Assembly: GCA_944377315.1 (NCBI GenBank)
Contig: CALWEM010000014.1
Span: 1-44,440 of the forward strand
Origin: an uncultured Clostridia bacterium
GTDB lineage: Bacteria > Bacillota > Clostridia > Christensenellales > UBA1242
Reading direction: 5' to 3'
DNA: 44,440 bases
The translations under genes were made by a program, and so were the position numbers. Below are positions 33,228 through 40,676 of the stretch, in pieces. Position 1 is the first letter of the stretch. Every line of letters begins with the position of its first letter. The notes beneath the pieces were generated by a model that saw only the letters and a program-made list of their open reading frames with translations, was not told the DNA's origin and made no database searches.

Positions 33228-33655
33228 GAATTGAAGCAGATATTCACAACTTGCAACAAACTGACAGTTTGGCAATGGCGATAAGTCGTGTGATTAAACC
33301 ACCGATGATTATCCTTCTAAAAGGCGATTTGGGGAGTGGGAAAACCACTTTTGTGAAAAGTTTGGTGAAATATTTGGGAAGTGATGATGTTGTCACAAGT
33401 CCAACTTTCACTCTTCTCAACACATACAACGCCAAATTTCCAATTTATCATTTTGATATGTATCGCTTGTCGTCAATGGAAGAGGCACTCGCTGTTGGTT
33501 TCGAAGAATATTTTGACAAAAGCCGGCTGGATGGAATCTGCCTTGTGGAGTGGCCGGAAAATGTGGAAGGACTGATTGACCAAGTCGATTTGACCATCAC
33601 AATCAACAAAATTAATGATAAAATGCGAAAAATCATCATTAAACAAGGGAAATGA
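33224..33655 (+). CDS. tsaE: tRNA threonylcarbamoyladenosine biosynthesis ATPase TsaE
   Basis: ATPase of the TsaBDE complex that installs t6A37 on tRNAs reading ANN codons. The protein has 143 residues, a normal length. Walker A is KGDLGSGKTTFVKSL (about residue 33-40). SPTFTLLNTY and HFDMYRLSS are family motifs, and the Walker B-like VEWPENVEG carries the EW of the TsaE group. The ribosome site AAGGAG lies in the end of the PAP2 gene. tsaB follows 36 bp downstream; tsaD is not in the window. Confidence 0.94.
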   Translation: MRIEADIHNLQQTDSLAMAISRVIKPPMIILLKGDLGSGKTTFVKSLVKYLGSDDVVTSPTFTLLNTYNAKFPIYHFDMYRLSSMEEALAVGFEEYFDKSRLDGICLVEWPENVEGLIDQVDLTITINKINDKMRKIIIKQGK

Positions 33656-33691
33656 AATTTTTTGTGGTATACTTAAAAACAGGAGAAAAAT

Positions 33692-34330
33692 ATGGTTTTA
33701 GCGATTAACACTGCTTTTATGGAAGCAAATATCGGGCTTGTTTTGGATGATGGCAAGCGTTTTGAAAGAACAATTGATGCCAAAAGTAAGCATTCTGAAA
33801 ATGTTTTGAAAACGATTGACGCTCTTTGCGAAACTGCTGGTGTCAAACTTCAAGATATCGACAATTTTGCTGTTGTGGTTGGCCCGGGTTCATTCACTGG
33901 CATACGAATTGGGGTGGCGATTATGAAGGCGATTGGAGTTGTGAAAGATGCCAAATTTTTCCCAGTGTCGTCACTTGACCTTATGGCATATATTTATACT
34001 CAAAAGAATAATATTGATTTTACCACCGTTTTGAACGGGCTTTCGAATTTGTTTTTTGTGGCAAGTTATAAAAAAGGTGGTATAAAAGTCCAAGAAGAGA
34101 GAATGATAGAAAAGTGCGAACTTGAAAAAATTAAGCAAAAATTGGTGTGTTTGAAAGGTGATTTGGCTCTTCAAAATGCCGACTATGTGGAGATAACCAC
34201 TGAAAACTTGCTGGATTATGCCTTGTTTTTGGTGGCAAATGACCGCTCTGTCAAAATCGAAAATTTGAACCCTGTCTATCTTCGACCATCACAAGCCGAA
34301 GCGAATTTAAAAAGTGTGAAAAAAGTGTGA
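33692..34330 (+). CDS. tsaB: tRNA threonylcarbamoyladenosine biosynthesis protein TsaB
   Basis: Partner and scaffold of TsaD in t6A synthesis; an ASKHA-fold protein that lacks the catalytic metal site. The protein has 212 residues. It has VLAINTAFMEANIGLV (family: LAIDTST at the start; here INTAF), SKHSENVLKTIDAL, and the hallmark VVVGPGSFTGIRIGVAIMKAI (split VVVGPGSFTGIRIGV, AIMKAI). The C-terminal PVYLRPSQAE is family-typical. The ribosome site is AGGAG. No rimI follows, unlike many Firmicutes. Confidence 0.93.
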   Translation: MVLAINTAFMEANIGLVLDDGKRFERTIDAKSKHSENVLKTIDALCETAGVKLQDIDNFAVVVGPGSFTGIRIGVAIMKAIGVVKDAKFFPVSSLDLMAYIYTQKNNIDFTTVLNGLSNLFFVASYKKGGIKVQEERMIEKCELEKIKQKLVCLKGDLALQNADYVEITTENLLDYALFLVANDRSVKIENLNPVYLRPSQAEANLKSVKKV

Positions 34331-34337
34331 AATTTAG

Positions 34338-34366
34338 TTGACAATCAAGCCGATAAAATGTAGAAT
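34338..34366 (+). promoter_or_regulatory. promoter of the zinc-ribbon acidic protein
   Basis: TTGACA (34338-34343), 17 nt, TAGAAT (34361-34366), with a normal leader and AAAGGAG before the ATG at 34391. Confidence 0.7.
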
Positions 34367-34390
34367 ATAAGCGAAAATAAAGGAGATATT

Positions 34391-34909
34391 ATGAGAAAAC
34401 CTGTCTATATTAGATGCCCAAGATGCGAACTTAACTTCATTGAGAAAAAAGAAAAACTTTGCAGTGTTTGCAAAGCCGAACTTTCAGCGAAAAAGGATGA
34501 ATACACCAGCGATTTGGACCTTGAACTTTGCCCAATTTGCAAAACAAACTATATTTCGCCTGATGAAATTATGTGCTCCACTTGTTTGAAAGAACATCAA
34601 AGCGAAGATGGTGAAATGAATTCAGATTGGGAAGATTATCTCAACCGCGATGAAGATGAAATCATTGATGAAGATGAAGAGACAGGAGAAATGGCGTCTG
34701 TGACAGATATCGGCGATGACAGTTTGATTGATGATGACATTGACACCGACATCGGCTTTGATGACACGATTGATGATGAAGATATCGACCTTGATGAAGA
34801 ATTCGATGAAGAATTTGACGAGGATGACGATTTTGATGATGAAGATTATGACGAAGACGATGACGATGATGAAGAAGAAAATGATGATGACGACGATGAT
34901 GACTTTTAA
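34391..34909 (+). CDS. double zinc-ribbon protein with polyacidic tail
   Basis: 172 residues in two parts. Residues 1-66 have four CxxC pairs: CPRC (9-12), CSVC (23-26), CPIC (47-50) and CSTC (62-65), which make two zinc ribbons. From about residue 72 the chain is almost entirely Asp and Glu, ending in long Asp runs and DDDDDDDF. The composition looks like a nucleic-acid mimic or a disordered acidic arm, as in the delta subunit of RNA polymerase, but there is no sequence likeness to RpoE. No family is recognised. It has its own promoter and terminator, so it is expressed alone. Confidence 0.85.
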   Translation: MRKPVYIRCPRCELNFIEKKEKLCSVCKAELSAKKDEYTSDLDLELCPICKTNYISPDEIMCSTCLKEHQSEDGEMNSDWEDYLNRDEDEIIDEDEETGEMASVTDIGDDSLIDDDIDTDIGFDDTIDDEDIDLDEEFDEEFDEDDDFDDEDYDEDDDDDEEENDDDDDDDF

Positions 34910-34940
34910 TGGATGACAAATTCAAACGATGATTTTTGAT

Positions 34941-34975
34941 AAAAAAATGGTGCTGAAATTAACACCATTTTTTTA
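34941..34975. terminator. bidirectional terminator between convergent genes
   Basis: AAAAAAATGGTG (34941-34952), 10-nt loop, CACCATTTTTTT (34963-34974). The A-run and T-run make it work for the zinc-ribbon gene on plus and the deaminase on minus. Confidence 0.9.
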
Positions 34976-35003
34976 TTTCAATCGACAAAATAACCACAAT
35001 GAA

Positions 35004-35498
35004 CTATTTATTCACTTTTTTGTATACCTTTATTTTCTTTTTGTCTTCCTTCTCCAAATCCTCATATTTTGTGAGTTTGACGCCTGCTTCTTCACAAATT
35101 TCTCTGGAAAAATCGTCCGGATAGCCTTCTTTGTATATAACTTCTTTGATGCCGGCATTGATAATCATTTTTGCACACACAACACAAGGCTGATGAGTGC
35201 AGTAAAGGACACAATCTTTCAAACTTATTCCTTCTTTTGCGGCTTGAATAATGGCATTTTGTTCAGCGTGTGCGGCATAGCAAATTTCGGCGTGCGTTCC
35301 GCTTGCGACTTGTTTTTCATCTCTCAAACAATATCCCTTTTCCACACAGGTTTTAACGCCCATTGGAGCGCCATTATAGCCAGTGGTCATAATTCTCTTG
35401 TCCTTTACAATCACAGCGCCAACTTGGCGTCTTAAACAACTTGACCAGGTGGCGATATGTTCAGTGAGTTCCATAAAACGCTTGTTCCATTTGTTCAT
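35004..35498 (-). CDS. deoxycytidylate (dCMP) deaminase, ComEB-type
   Basis: Converts dCMP to dUMP for thymidylate synthesis. The protein has 164 residues. The zinc site is HAEQNAI (His and catalytic Glu) with TCHQPCVVCAK-type PCxxC (CTHQPCVVCAKMI); the extra cysteines and GTHAEICYAAHAEQN insertion are typical of the dCMP-deaminase/ComEB group. The N-terminus WNKRFMELTEHIATWSSCLRRQVGAVIV (split WNKRFMELTEHIA, TWSSCLRRQVGAVIV) is conserved. The start has AAAAGGAG 8 nt upstream and a consensus promoter. A terminator is shared with the convergent zinc-ribbon gene. Confidence 0.94.
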   Translation of the reverse strand: MNKWNKRFMELTEHIATWSSCLRRQVGAVIVKDKRIMTTGYNGAPMGVKTCVEKGYCLRDEKQVASGTHAEICYAAHAEQNAIIQAAKEGISLKDCVLYCTHQPCVVCAKMIINAGIKEVIYKEGYPDDFSREICEEAGVKLTKYEDLEKEDKKKIKVYKKVNK

Positions 35499-35516
35499 AA
35501 ACTTCTCCTTTTGTCT

Positions 35517-35545
35517 ATTATAACCAAAAAGAATTTAATTGTCAA
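35517..35545 (-). promoter_or_regulatory. perfect sigma-A promoter of the dCMP deaminase gene
   Basis: On the minus strand, TTGACA (35545-35540), 17 nt, TATAAT (35522-35517): both boxes match consensus exactly. The start lies near 35510, about 12 nt before the ATG and close to the ribosome site, giving a very short leader. The rest of 35546-35679 is A/T-rich with no gene seen. Confidence 0.85.
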
Positions 35546-35679
35546 TTTCAAAAACAAACAATATGGAAATAAGACCTTTTTATTATATAAATTGGGCAAT
35601 ATAAACAAAATCACTTTGCCACCATCAGTATTTATGTAACTTAACTTTTTTAGTTTGTTTTTAATATTCAATCTTGTTG

Positions 35680-35709
35680 AAAAATAAAAGGGTCAGTTTT
35701 TTGACCCTT
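35680..35709 (-). terminator. intrinsic terminator of the 1330-residue surface protein gene
   Basis: On the minus strand, AAGGGTCA, loop AAAAAC, TGACCCTT, then TTATTTTT. It is a perfect 8-bp stem. Confidence 0.85.
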
Positions 35710-35714
35710 CCATT

Positions 35715-38700
35715 TTATTTCTTTTTCTTCTCATCTTTCTTTTTGTTTGCAGTTTTTGTTTCTTTTTCAAGTTGTTTTTGTTTTGCTTCATTTTCTGCAA
35801 ACTTCTTTCTTTCAAGTGAGAGTAAGTGTTCAGGTGACTTCACATTTTCAAGTTGATGTTTCAAGATATCAATCTTTTCAGCCAAAACATCTCTCTTTTG
35901 AGCGAACAATTTGAATTCTTTTTCAGTTGATTTTGAAACCACTTTTCTTTCATCTTTTCTCATTTTCACAACTTTTTCTTTGTGTTCTTTTTCGATGTTT
36001 TCAAGTTCAGTTTCAAATTTCTTTATGTCACTTTCAAGTTTTTCGACTTCTTGTGCTCTTTCTTGTTCAGCTTCTTGTCTTATGATATCTCGATGCAAAC
36101 TGCCTTTTCTGTCGTAGGTTTCTTTACGCTTAATTTCAATTTTCTTGATTTTGATTTTTCTCAAATAATATCCCAAAATTGCCACAATGATTGCGAGAGC
36201 GGTGATTATTGAAGAAACATACAAAAGCCAAGCATAGTCATTTGTTGGAGATTCTTCATCAGTTTCTTCGCCTTCATCAGTGTCATCATCAGTATCTTCT
36301 TCATCGGCAGTTTCAGCGATGGCAACGCGGTCGGTGTTGATGTCATATTCACTTCCATCGACAAGTTCTTGTGCTGATGTGTATTCTTGTGGGACGGTGT
36401 CGTCATCGGTGGAGATATCTTCAAAGTTGATGTCGTAGACAACCATAATTCCAGTGGTGTATGCGTGATCGCTGACAAGTGCGATATGAAGTTTTGCCGT
36501 GGCGTCTTCAGTTGGGTGAATATACAAAGTGTATTCAGTGTATTCGTTGTTTGATTTAAGTTTGGACATATAGTCAAAGCCAGTCAAGCCAACAGTTGCA
36601 CCATATGAGTGTTCGTTGATGTCAAAATCACCATAGTCTTGGTTTTCATCATAGATGAATCTTGTTTTGAGTTTGAAAGAGAGTTTATAATAGCCACCAC
36701 TTGTCAAGTCAAAGTTATATGCACTTTCAATTGTGTGAGAAACTTCTTTGTTTGTTTGAATAACGAAAAGTTTGACATCTTCATCGTTTTCTTTTTCAAT
36801 CATAAATTCTGGGTCATTTTCAAAGTATGCATCATTAACAATTCCGCCGATACTGTCTTCACTGTTGGAAGAGCCTGTGTAGGCATATGAATGGAAATCG
36901 GAAAGATTGTCGGTAATGGTGTTTGTTGGGAGATTGAGATAATAGTTTGTCATATCAACCTTGTTTGCGCTTGTTGGGAGAGTGTTAAATTCATTTGATT
37001 CAATTGTTTTAAGGGTGAAATTATCAAGATAAACAAATCCAGTTTGAGTTTTGTTGGCTGTGCCAAGTTCAATGACCACATACAAACTTTCTGCACCTTC
37101 AAAGGTTTGGAAATAGACGCTGAAATCGCTCCAAGCAGGAGAAGAAATGTTGTCTTTTTCAAACAAAAGGACATCTTGGCTGTTATACACACTCAATTTG
37201 AAGTTCGCGATATCTTCGTTGTCAATTGAACGAGTCAAAGTTTTGAAATTGAGTTTATAGAAAGAATTTGCGTTGAGAGAGAAAGTTGGAGAGGTGACAG
37301 ATTGAACGCTTGGAGAAAGGTTTGCGAGCATCAAAATATTGTTGGAAAGTTTATCGTTGTTCGAACTGTCTTTTGGATTTGACCAAGTTGCCCAAAGATA
37401 TGGATTTTCGGAGTCGATTTCATATTTTTTGGCTTCATTTTCATATTTTTCATATTCTTCTTTTTTGGTGTTAATAACACCGCCAAAAGCGAAGCCTTTG
37501 TTGTTTTCAATTGTCCAACCGGAAGGGGTGAGAGGGTAGCCATTGCCGTCCTGTGTCACAATGTTGAAATAGCCATTTTCAACAGTTGGGTCTTCCGAGA
37601 AAGTGCCAAGTTCCACTTTGTTTTCTGCTTCTTCAAAAGCAGTGTCGTCAACTTTTTCCACTCTTATATCATCAAACACCACACAACCAGTTGCGTTTTC
37701 TTCAGAAGAGCCGAGAGCAAGGGTGATTTCAAGTTCGGAATTATATAAATGAGAGCCTTTCACAAAGAATGACATTGAATTGTATTGATTGTTAAAGTTT
37801 GAAGAACCGTTGCTTGTTCCACTCACACTGCCGTTTGAAAGTTCGTAGTAATCTTCACTTATGTTGTTCAAAGCATAGACATTTTCACTTTCTTGGACTT
37901 TCAAATATGCTGTGCCTTCCACATTGATAAGTTTATAGTCCACTGTGATTTTGTATATGCCGTGCATATCAATGCCAAGGTTCTTTTTCGCGGTAACTTC
38001 AACATAGTTATCATCTGCCCAAAGAGCAAGGGCATTGTTGTTATCTTTGAAAACGAGATTGCCTTCATCGTCATAACTTTCATAAAGTTTCAAAGAAGAG
38101 CCGGCGAAATCGTGACCGGTCAAATTTTCAAATTCGTCTTTGGTCATTGGAACAATCATCGCATTACCTTTGCCAGATTTTTTGAAGCCGGTAAGTCCAG
38201 TTGTTTCAGAATTGTCTTCAAAGTCAAAGTTAAAACCGGAAAGGTCAAGTTCGTCATATGTGTTAAGGTTAGAAAACTTCACGCTCGACTCTTTGTTTTG
38301 TCCAAAAGTTTTGTCGGACAAATAGTCAAAATAGGTTTCATAGAAATAGTTTTCGCTGTATTGTTTCACTTTCACATCATCGAAGAAAACAACGCCAGTG
38401 CTTTCAATTGTGTTAACATTTTTGGCATCACGACTGCCGAGCCAAAGTTCAAGATTGATGGTTTGTTCACTGTCGCCAGTTGCCACGAAGAAATAGAAAG
38501 TTGTCCATTCGGTGGAGATAACTTTTTCAAAGCAAAGGTCGACATTGTTTCCGTCAGCGTCCTTCAAGCCGTCAACATAGATTGAACCTTGACCATATTC
38601 GCCTTTTGAAATATAGTCATTTTTTTGAGAGAAATATTTTTCACCGCTTGCGAGTTTGTATGAACCGCTGGTGTTGCTGTTTGTGTTTGGATTGAAGGTG

Positions 38701-39707
38701 ATTGAGCAGGTGTAATATTCTGCACCACTTCGAACGGTGTAGTTCACTCTTGATTTTGCGATATAGTAGAAAACGCCTTCTTCATCTTCTTTTTCAAATC
38801 TCAAATAGTCTTCATATTCAGTGAAGGAGTCAGCAGAAGCAGTGTAGTCTTCTTCAAAAGAAATTGTGTTGCTGGTGTCTTCTGGGTTAGTTATCATATT
38901 GACATTTTTTGGCACGGTGATATTGGTGACATCATCAAGTTTGACATAGATAGGCGTTCTTGTGTCATCATCGTCATCGGTGAAATCATAAAGGAAACCG
39001 ACATATTCGCCGTCATAATAGAAAGCTTCAGTTGAAGTGATTTCGCTGTCCAAAGTTCCAGCCAAGGTGGCGTCTTTTTTCGCATAATATGTTGAACTAT
39101 GATAATTCATTGAAACGTATTCGCCAAATTTGGCGTCATTAAAGTTGGTTTGATAGATTGTCACATCGCTTGAAACAGTGCCTCTGTCGATATAAGTTGT
39201 GTCTTCAATATAGTTTGAGTCACTTTTGAAAGCAACTTGGAAAGAATAGAAAGAATTAGCTGACAAGGTCAAGGAGTTAGACTCATAGCCTTCTCTTGCC
39301 AACTTGGAATCATCTTTACTTGTTTTTGAGTTAATCATAAGGATTTGACTGTCACTTGATTTTGCCTTTGGATTAACAGAAAGATAATATGTGGAGTTTT
39401 TGTAGTTGTCAAAATTATTGCCTGTGCTGATAATACCAGCAGTGGTGCGACTGTCAGACACTTGTTTTGTCCAGCCAGAAGGGTTTTGACTTATGGAAGT
39501 CACAGTGCTGGAGTTGAAGTTATTGTTTGTGAGAGAAACACTTTCCACATAATTTTTGTAGTAATTAATTGAAGAGGTTTCAGCATTGGCAACCTTTTTG
39601 TCAAAAGATTGAGCGAAAGTGCCAACCACACCTGTGACAGAAATAGGCATAACAACAGCCAAGATGAATAAAAAGATTTTTGCGAAATTCAATTTAAGTT
39701 TTTTCAT
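35715..39707 (-). CDS. giant single-pass surface protein with four beta-sandwich domains and a cytoplasmic coiled coil
   Basis: 1330 residues. The signal sequence is KKLKLNFAKIFLFILAVVMP, with possible cleavage after TFA. The extracellular part shows four domains whose ends repeat the phrase TG-V-h-DD/N-h-h: TGVVFFDDVKVKQY (about 441), TGCVVFDDIRVEKV (about 675), TGFVYLDNFTLKTI (about 890) and TGIMVVYDINFEDI (about 1090). The pattern (sugar-binding jelly-roll ends) and spacing of about 210 residues suggest tandem carbohydrate-binding modules. A membrane helix (WLLYVSSIITALAIIVAILGYY, near 1157-1180; split WLLYVSSIITALAI, IVAILGYY) is followed by a positive stop (LRKIKIKK) and a 145-residue lysine/glutamate coiled coil inside the cell. 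There is no LPxTG. AGGTGG precedes the ATG. Function is unknown. Confidence 0.88.
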   Translation of the reverse strand: MKKLKLNFAKIFLFILAVVMPISVTGVVGTFAQSFDKKVANAETSSINYYKNYVESVSLTNNNFNSSTVTSISQNPSGWTKQVSDSRTTAGIISTGNNFDNYKNSTYYLSVNPKAKSSDSQILMINSKTSKDDSKLAREGYESNSLTLSANSFYSFQVAFKSDSNYIEDTTYIDRGTVSSDVTIYQTNFNDAKFGEYVSMNYHSSTYYAKKDATLAGTLDSEITSTEAFYYDGEYVGFLYDFTDDDDDTRTPIYVKLDDVTNITVPKNVNMITNPEDTSNTISFEEDYTASADSFTEYEDYLRFEKEDEEGVFYYIAKSRVNYTVRSGAEYYTCSITFNPNTNSNTSGSYKLASGEKYFSQKNDYISKGEYGQGSIYVDGLKDADGNNVDLCFEKVISTEWTTFYFFVATGDSEQTINLELWLGSRDAKNVNTIESTGVVFFDDVKVKQYSENYFYETYFDYLSDKTFGQNKESSVKFSNLNTYDELDLSGFNFDFEDNSETTGLTGFKKSGKGNAMIVPMTKDEFENLTGHDFAGSSLKLYESYDDEGNLVFKDNNNALALWADDNYVEVTAKKNLGIDMHGIYKITVDYKLINVEGTAYLKVQESENVYALNNISEDYYELSNGSVSGTSNGSSNFNNQYNSMSFFVKGSHLYNSELEITLALGSSEENATGCVVFDDIRVEKVDDTAFEEAENKVELGTFSEDPTVENGYFNIVTQDGNGYPLTPSGWTIENNKGFAFGGVINTKKEEYEKYENEAKKYEIDSENPYLWATWSNPKDSSNNDKLSNNILMLANLSPSVQSVTSPTFSLNANSFYKLNFKTLTRSIDNEDIANFKLSVYNSQDVLLFEKDNISSPAWSDFSVYFQTFEGAESLYVVIELGTANKTQTGFVYLDNFTLKTIESNEFNTLPTSANKVDMTNYYLNLPTNTITDNLSDFHSYAYTGSSNSEDSIGGIVNDAYFENDPEFMIEKENDEDVKLFVIQTNKEVSHTIESAYNFDLTSGGYYKLSFKLKTRFIYDENQDYGDFDINEHSYGATVGLTGFDYMSKLKSNNEYTEYTLYIHPTEDATAKLHIALVSDHAYTTGIMVVYDINFEDISTDDDTVPQEYTSAQELVDGSEYDINTDRVAIAETADEEDTDDDTDEGEETDEESPTNDYAWLLYVSSIITALAIIVAILGYYLRKIKIKKIEIKRKETYDRKGSLHRDIIRQEAEQERAQEVEKLESDIKKFETELENIEKEHKEKVVKMRKDERKVVSKSTEKEFKLFAQKRDVLAEKIDILKHQLENVKSPEHLLSLERKKFAENEAKQKQLEKETKTANKKKDEKKKK

Positions 39708-39739
39708 AAACCACCTATTTTAAATATTTTAACTTTAAC

Positions 39740-39768
39740 ATTATAATACATTTATCTAATAAAATCAA
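39740..39768 (-). promoter_or_regulatory. promoter of the 1330-residue surface protein gene
   Basis: On the minus strand, TTGATT (39768-39763), 17 nt, TATAAT (39745-39740), with normal leader and AGGTGG ribosome site. Confidence 0.7.
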
Positions 39769-39800
39769 ATATTTTCTTAAAATTTATCAATAATATTAGT

Positions 39801-40214
39801 ATGTTGTCGAGAAAATTGGAGAAAAAAGCAAATTTTTTGGAGAAAGAAGACGAATTATCTTTGAAAGCGAAGATGATTTTGATGCTTTGTGGAGCGTTGA
39901 TTGGAATTGTCAACGGCTTTTTTGGCGGAGGCGGTGGAATGATTTGCGTTCCAATATTACAAAATGTGCTTCATTTGGAAGAGAAATATTCTCACGCGAC
40001 AGCAATCGCGATTATTTTTCCAATTTCTTTTGTCAGTGCCGTCATCTATCTTCTTTCGGGTAACCTTGAAATGATTTCTCTTGCCAGTGTGGGAAGCGGG
40101 GTTGTTTTGGGCGGAGTGATTGGCTCATTTCTTTTGAAGTTTCTGCCAGCAAAGGCATTAAGGGTGATTTTTGCCATCATAATGCTTCTTGGCGGAATAC
40201 GATTGATTGTCTAG
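39801..40214 (+). CDS. half-size TauE/SafE-family transporter, first half
   Basis: A 137-residue membrane protein with about four helices. GALIGIVNGFFGGGGGMICVPIL (split GALIGIVNGFFGG, GGGMICVPIL) is the glycine-rich first repeat motif of TauE/SafE sulfonate/sulfite-type exporters, which are normally 240-270 residues with two repeats. Residues 1-25 are an additional charged cytoplasmic stretch. ATAIAIIFPISFVSAVIYLL and LPAKALRVIFAIIMLLGGIRL complete one repeat (about 75-137). No ribosome site precedes the ATG, and no confident promoter was seen. The second half follows 9 bp downstream as a separate gene. Confidence 0.85.
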   Translation: MLSRKLEKKANFLEKEDELSLKAKMILMLCGALIGIVNGFFGGGGGMICVPILQNVLHLEEKYSHATAIAIIFPISFVSAVIYLLSGNLEMISLASVGSGVVLGGVIGSFLLKFLPAKALRVIFAIIMLLGGIRLIV

Positions 40215-40223
40215 GAGGGAGAG

Positions 40224-40598
40224 ATGATATATTTTTGGTATGTTTTGGCAGGGCTTGCATCTGGAATATTTGGCGGGCTTGGAATGGGAGGCGGAACACT
40301 TTTGATTCCAGTTCTGACCATATTTCTCGGATTTGACCAAAAACTTGCGCAAGGCATCAATCTTATAAGTTTTCTTGTGATGGCGATTTTCTCGATGATA
40401 ATCCACTATAAAAATGGTTACATAAAAATAAAAAATATATATTATATAATAATTCCGGGGGTTCTTTTTTCCATTTTGGGTGGATATTTGATGAGCGTCA
40501 TCTCTTCAAAAGTTCTGAAAATCATTTTTGGAGTCTTTTTAATCATACTGGGAATCAGTGAGTTTGTCAAGGTGTTTAAAAAAGAAAAGAAGAAATAA
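40224..40598 (+). CDS. half-size TauE/SafE-family transporter, second half
   Basis: 124 residues, about four helices. LAGLASGIFGGLGMGGGTLLIPVL is the second-copy glycine-rich motif (split LAGLASGIFGGLG, MGGGTLLIPVL), and AQGINLISFLVMAIFSMIIHYKNGYI (split AQGINLISFLVMA, IFSMIIHYKNGYI) matches the following family region. It ends in a basic tail (KVFKKEKKK). With the upstream gene it would form a heterodimer equal to one full transporter. GGAGGGAG lies before the ATG. The substrate is unknown; sulfur-compound anions are usual for the family. Confidence 0.87.
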   Translation: MIYFWYVLAGLASGIFGGLGMGGGTLLIPVLTIFLGFDQKLAQGINLISFLVMAIFSMIIHYKNGYIKIKNIYYIIIPGVLFSILGGYLMSVISSKVLKIIFGVFLIILGISEFVKVFKKEKKK

Positions 40599-40620
40599 TT
40601 TGGAAAATATGCGAATTTCT

Positions 40621-40649
40621 TTGGCAAATTAGACAATTTTCGCTATAAT
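40621..40649 (+). promoter_or_regulatory. promoter of the GLUG-repeat surface protein gene
   Basis: TTGGCA (40621-40626), 17 nt, TATAAT (40644-40649). The leader of about 20 nt contains AAGGAG before the ATG at 40677. Confidence 0.75.
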
Positions 40650-40676
40650 AGGAATGAAAAAAACAAGGAGTTAGAT

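Noticed and set aside
35715..38585. Plus-strand open frames antisense to the giant surface protein
   Set aside because: They have cysteine/phenylalanine-rich, domain-free translations and no ribosome sites; they mirror the codon bias of the real gene.
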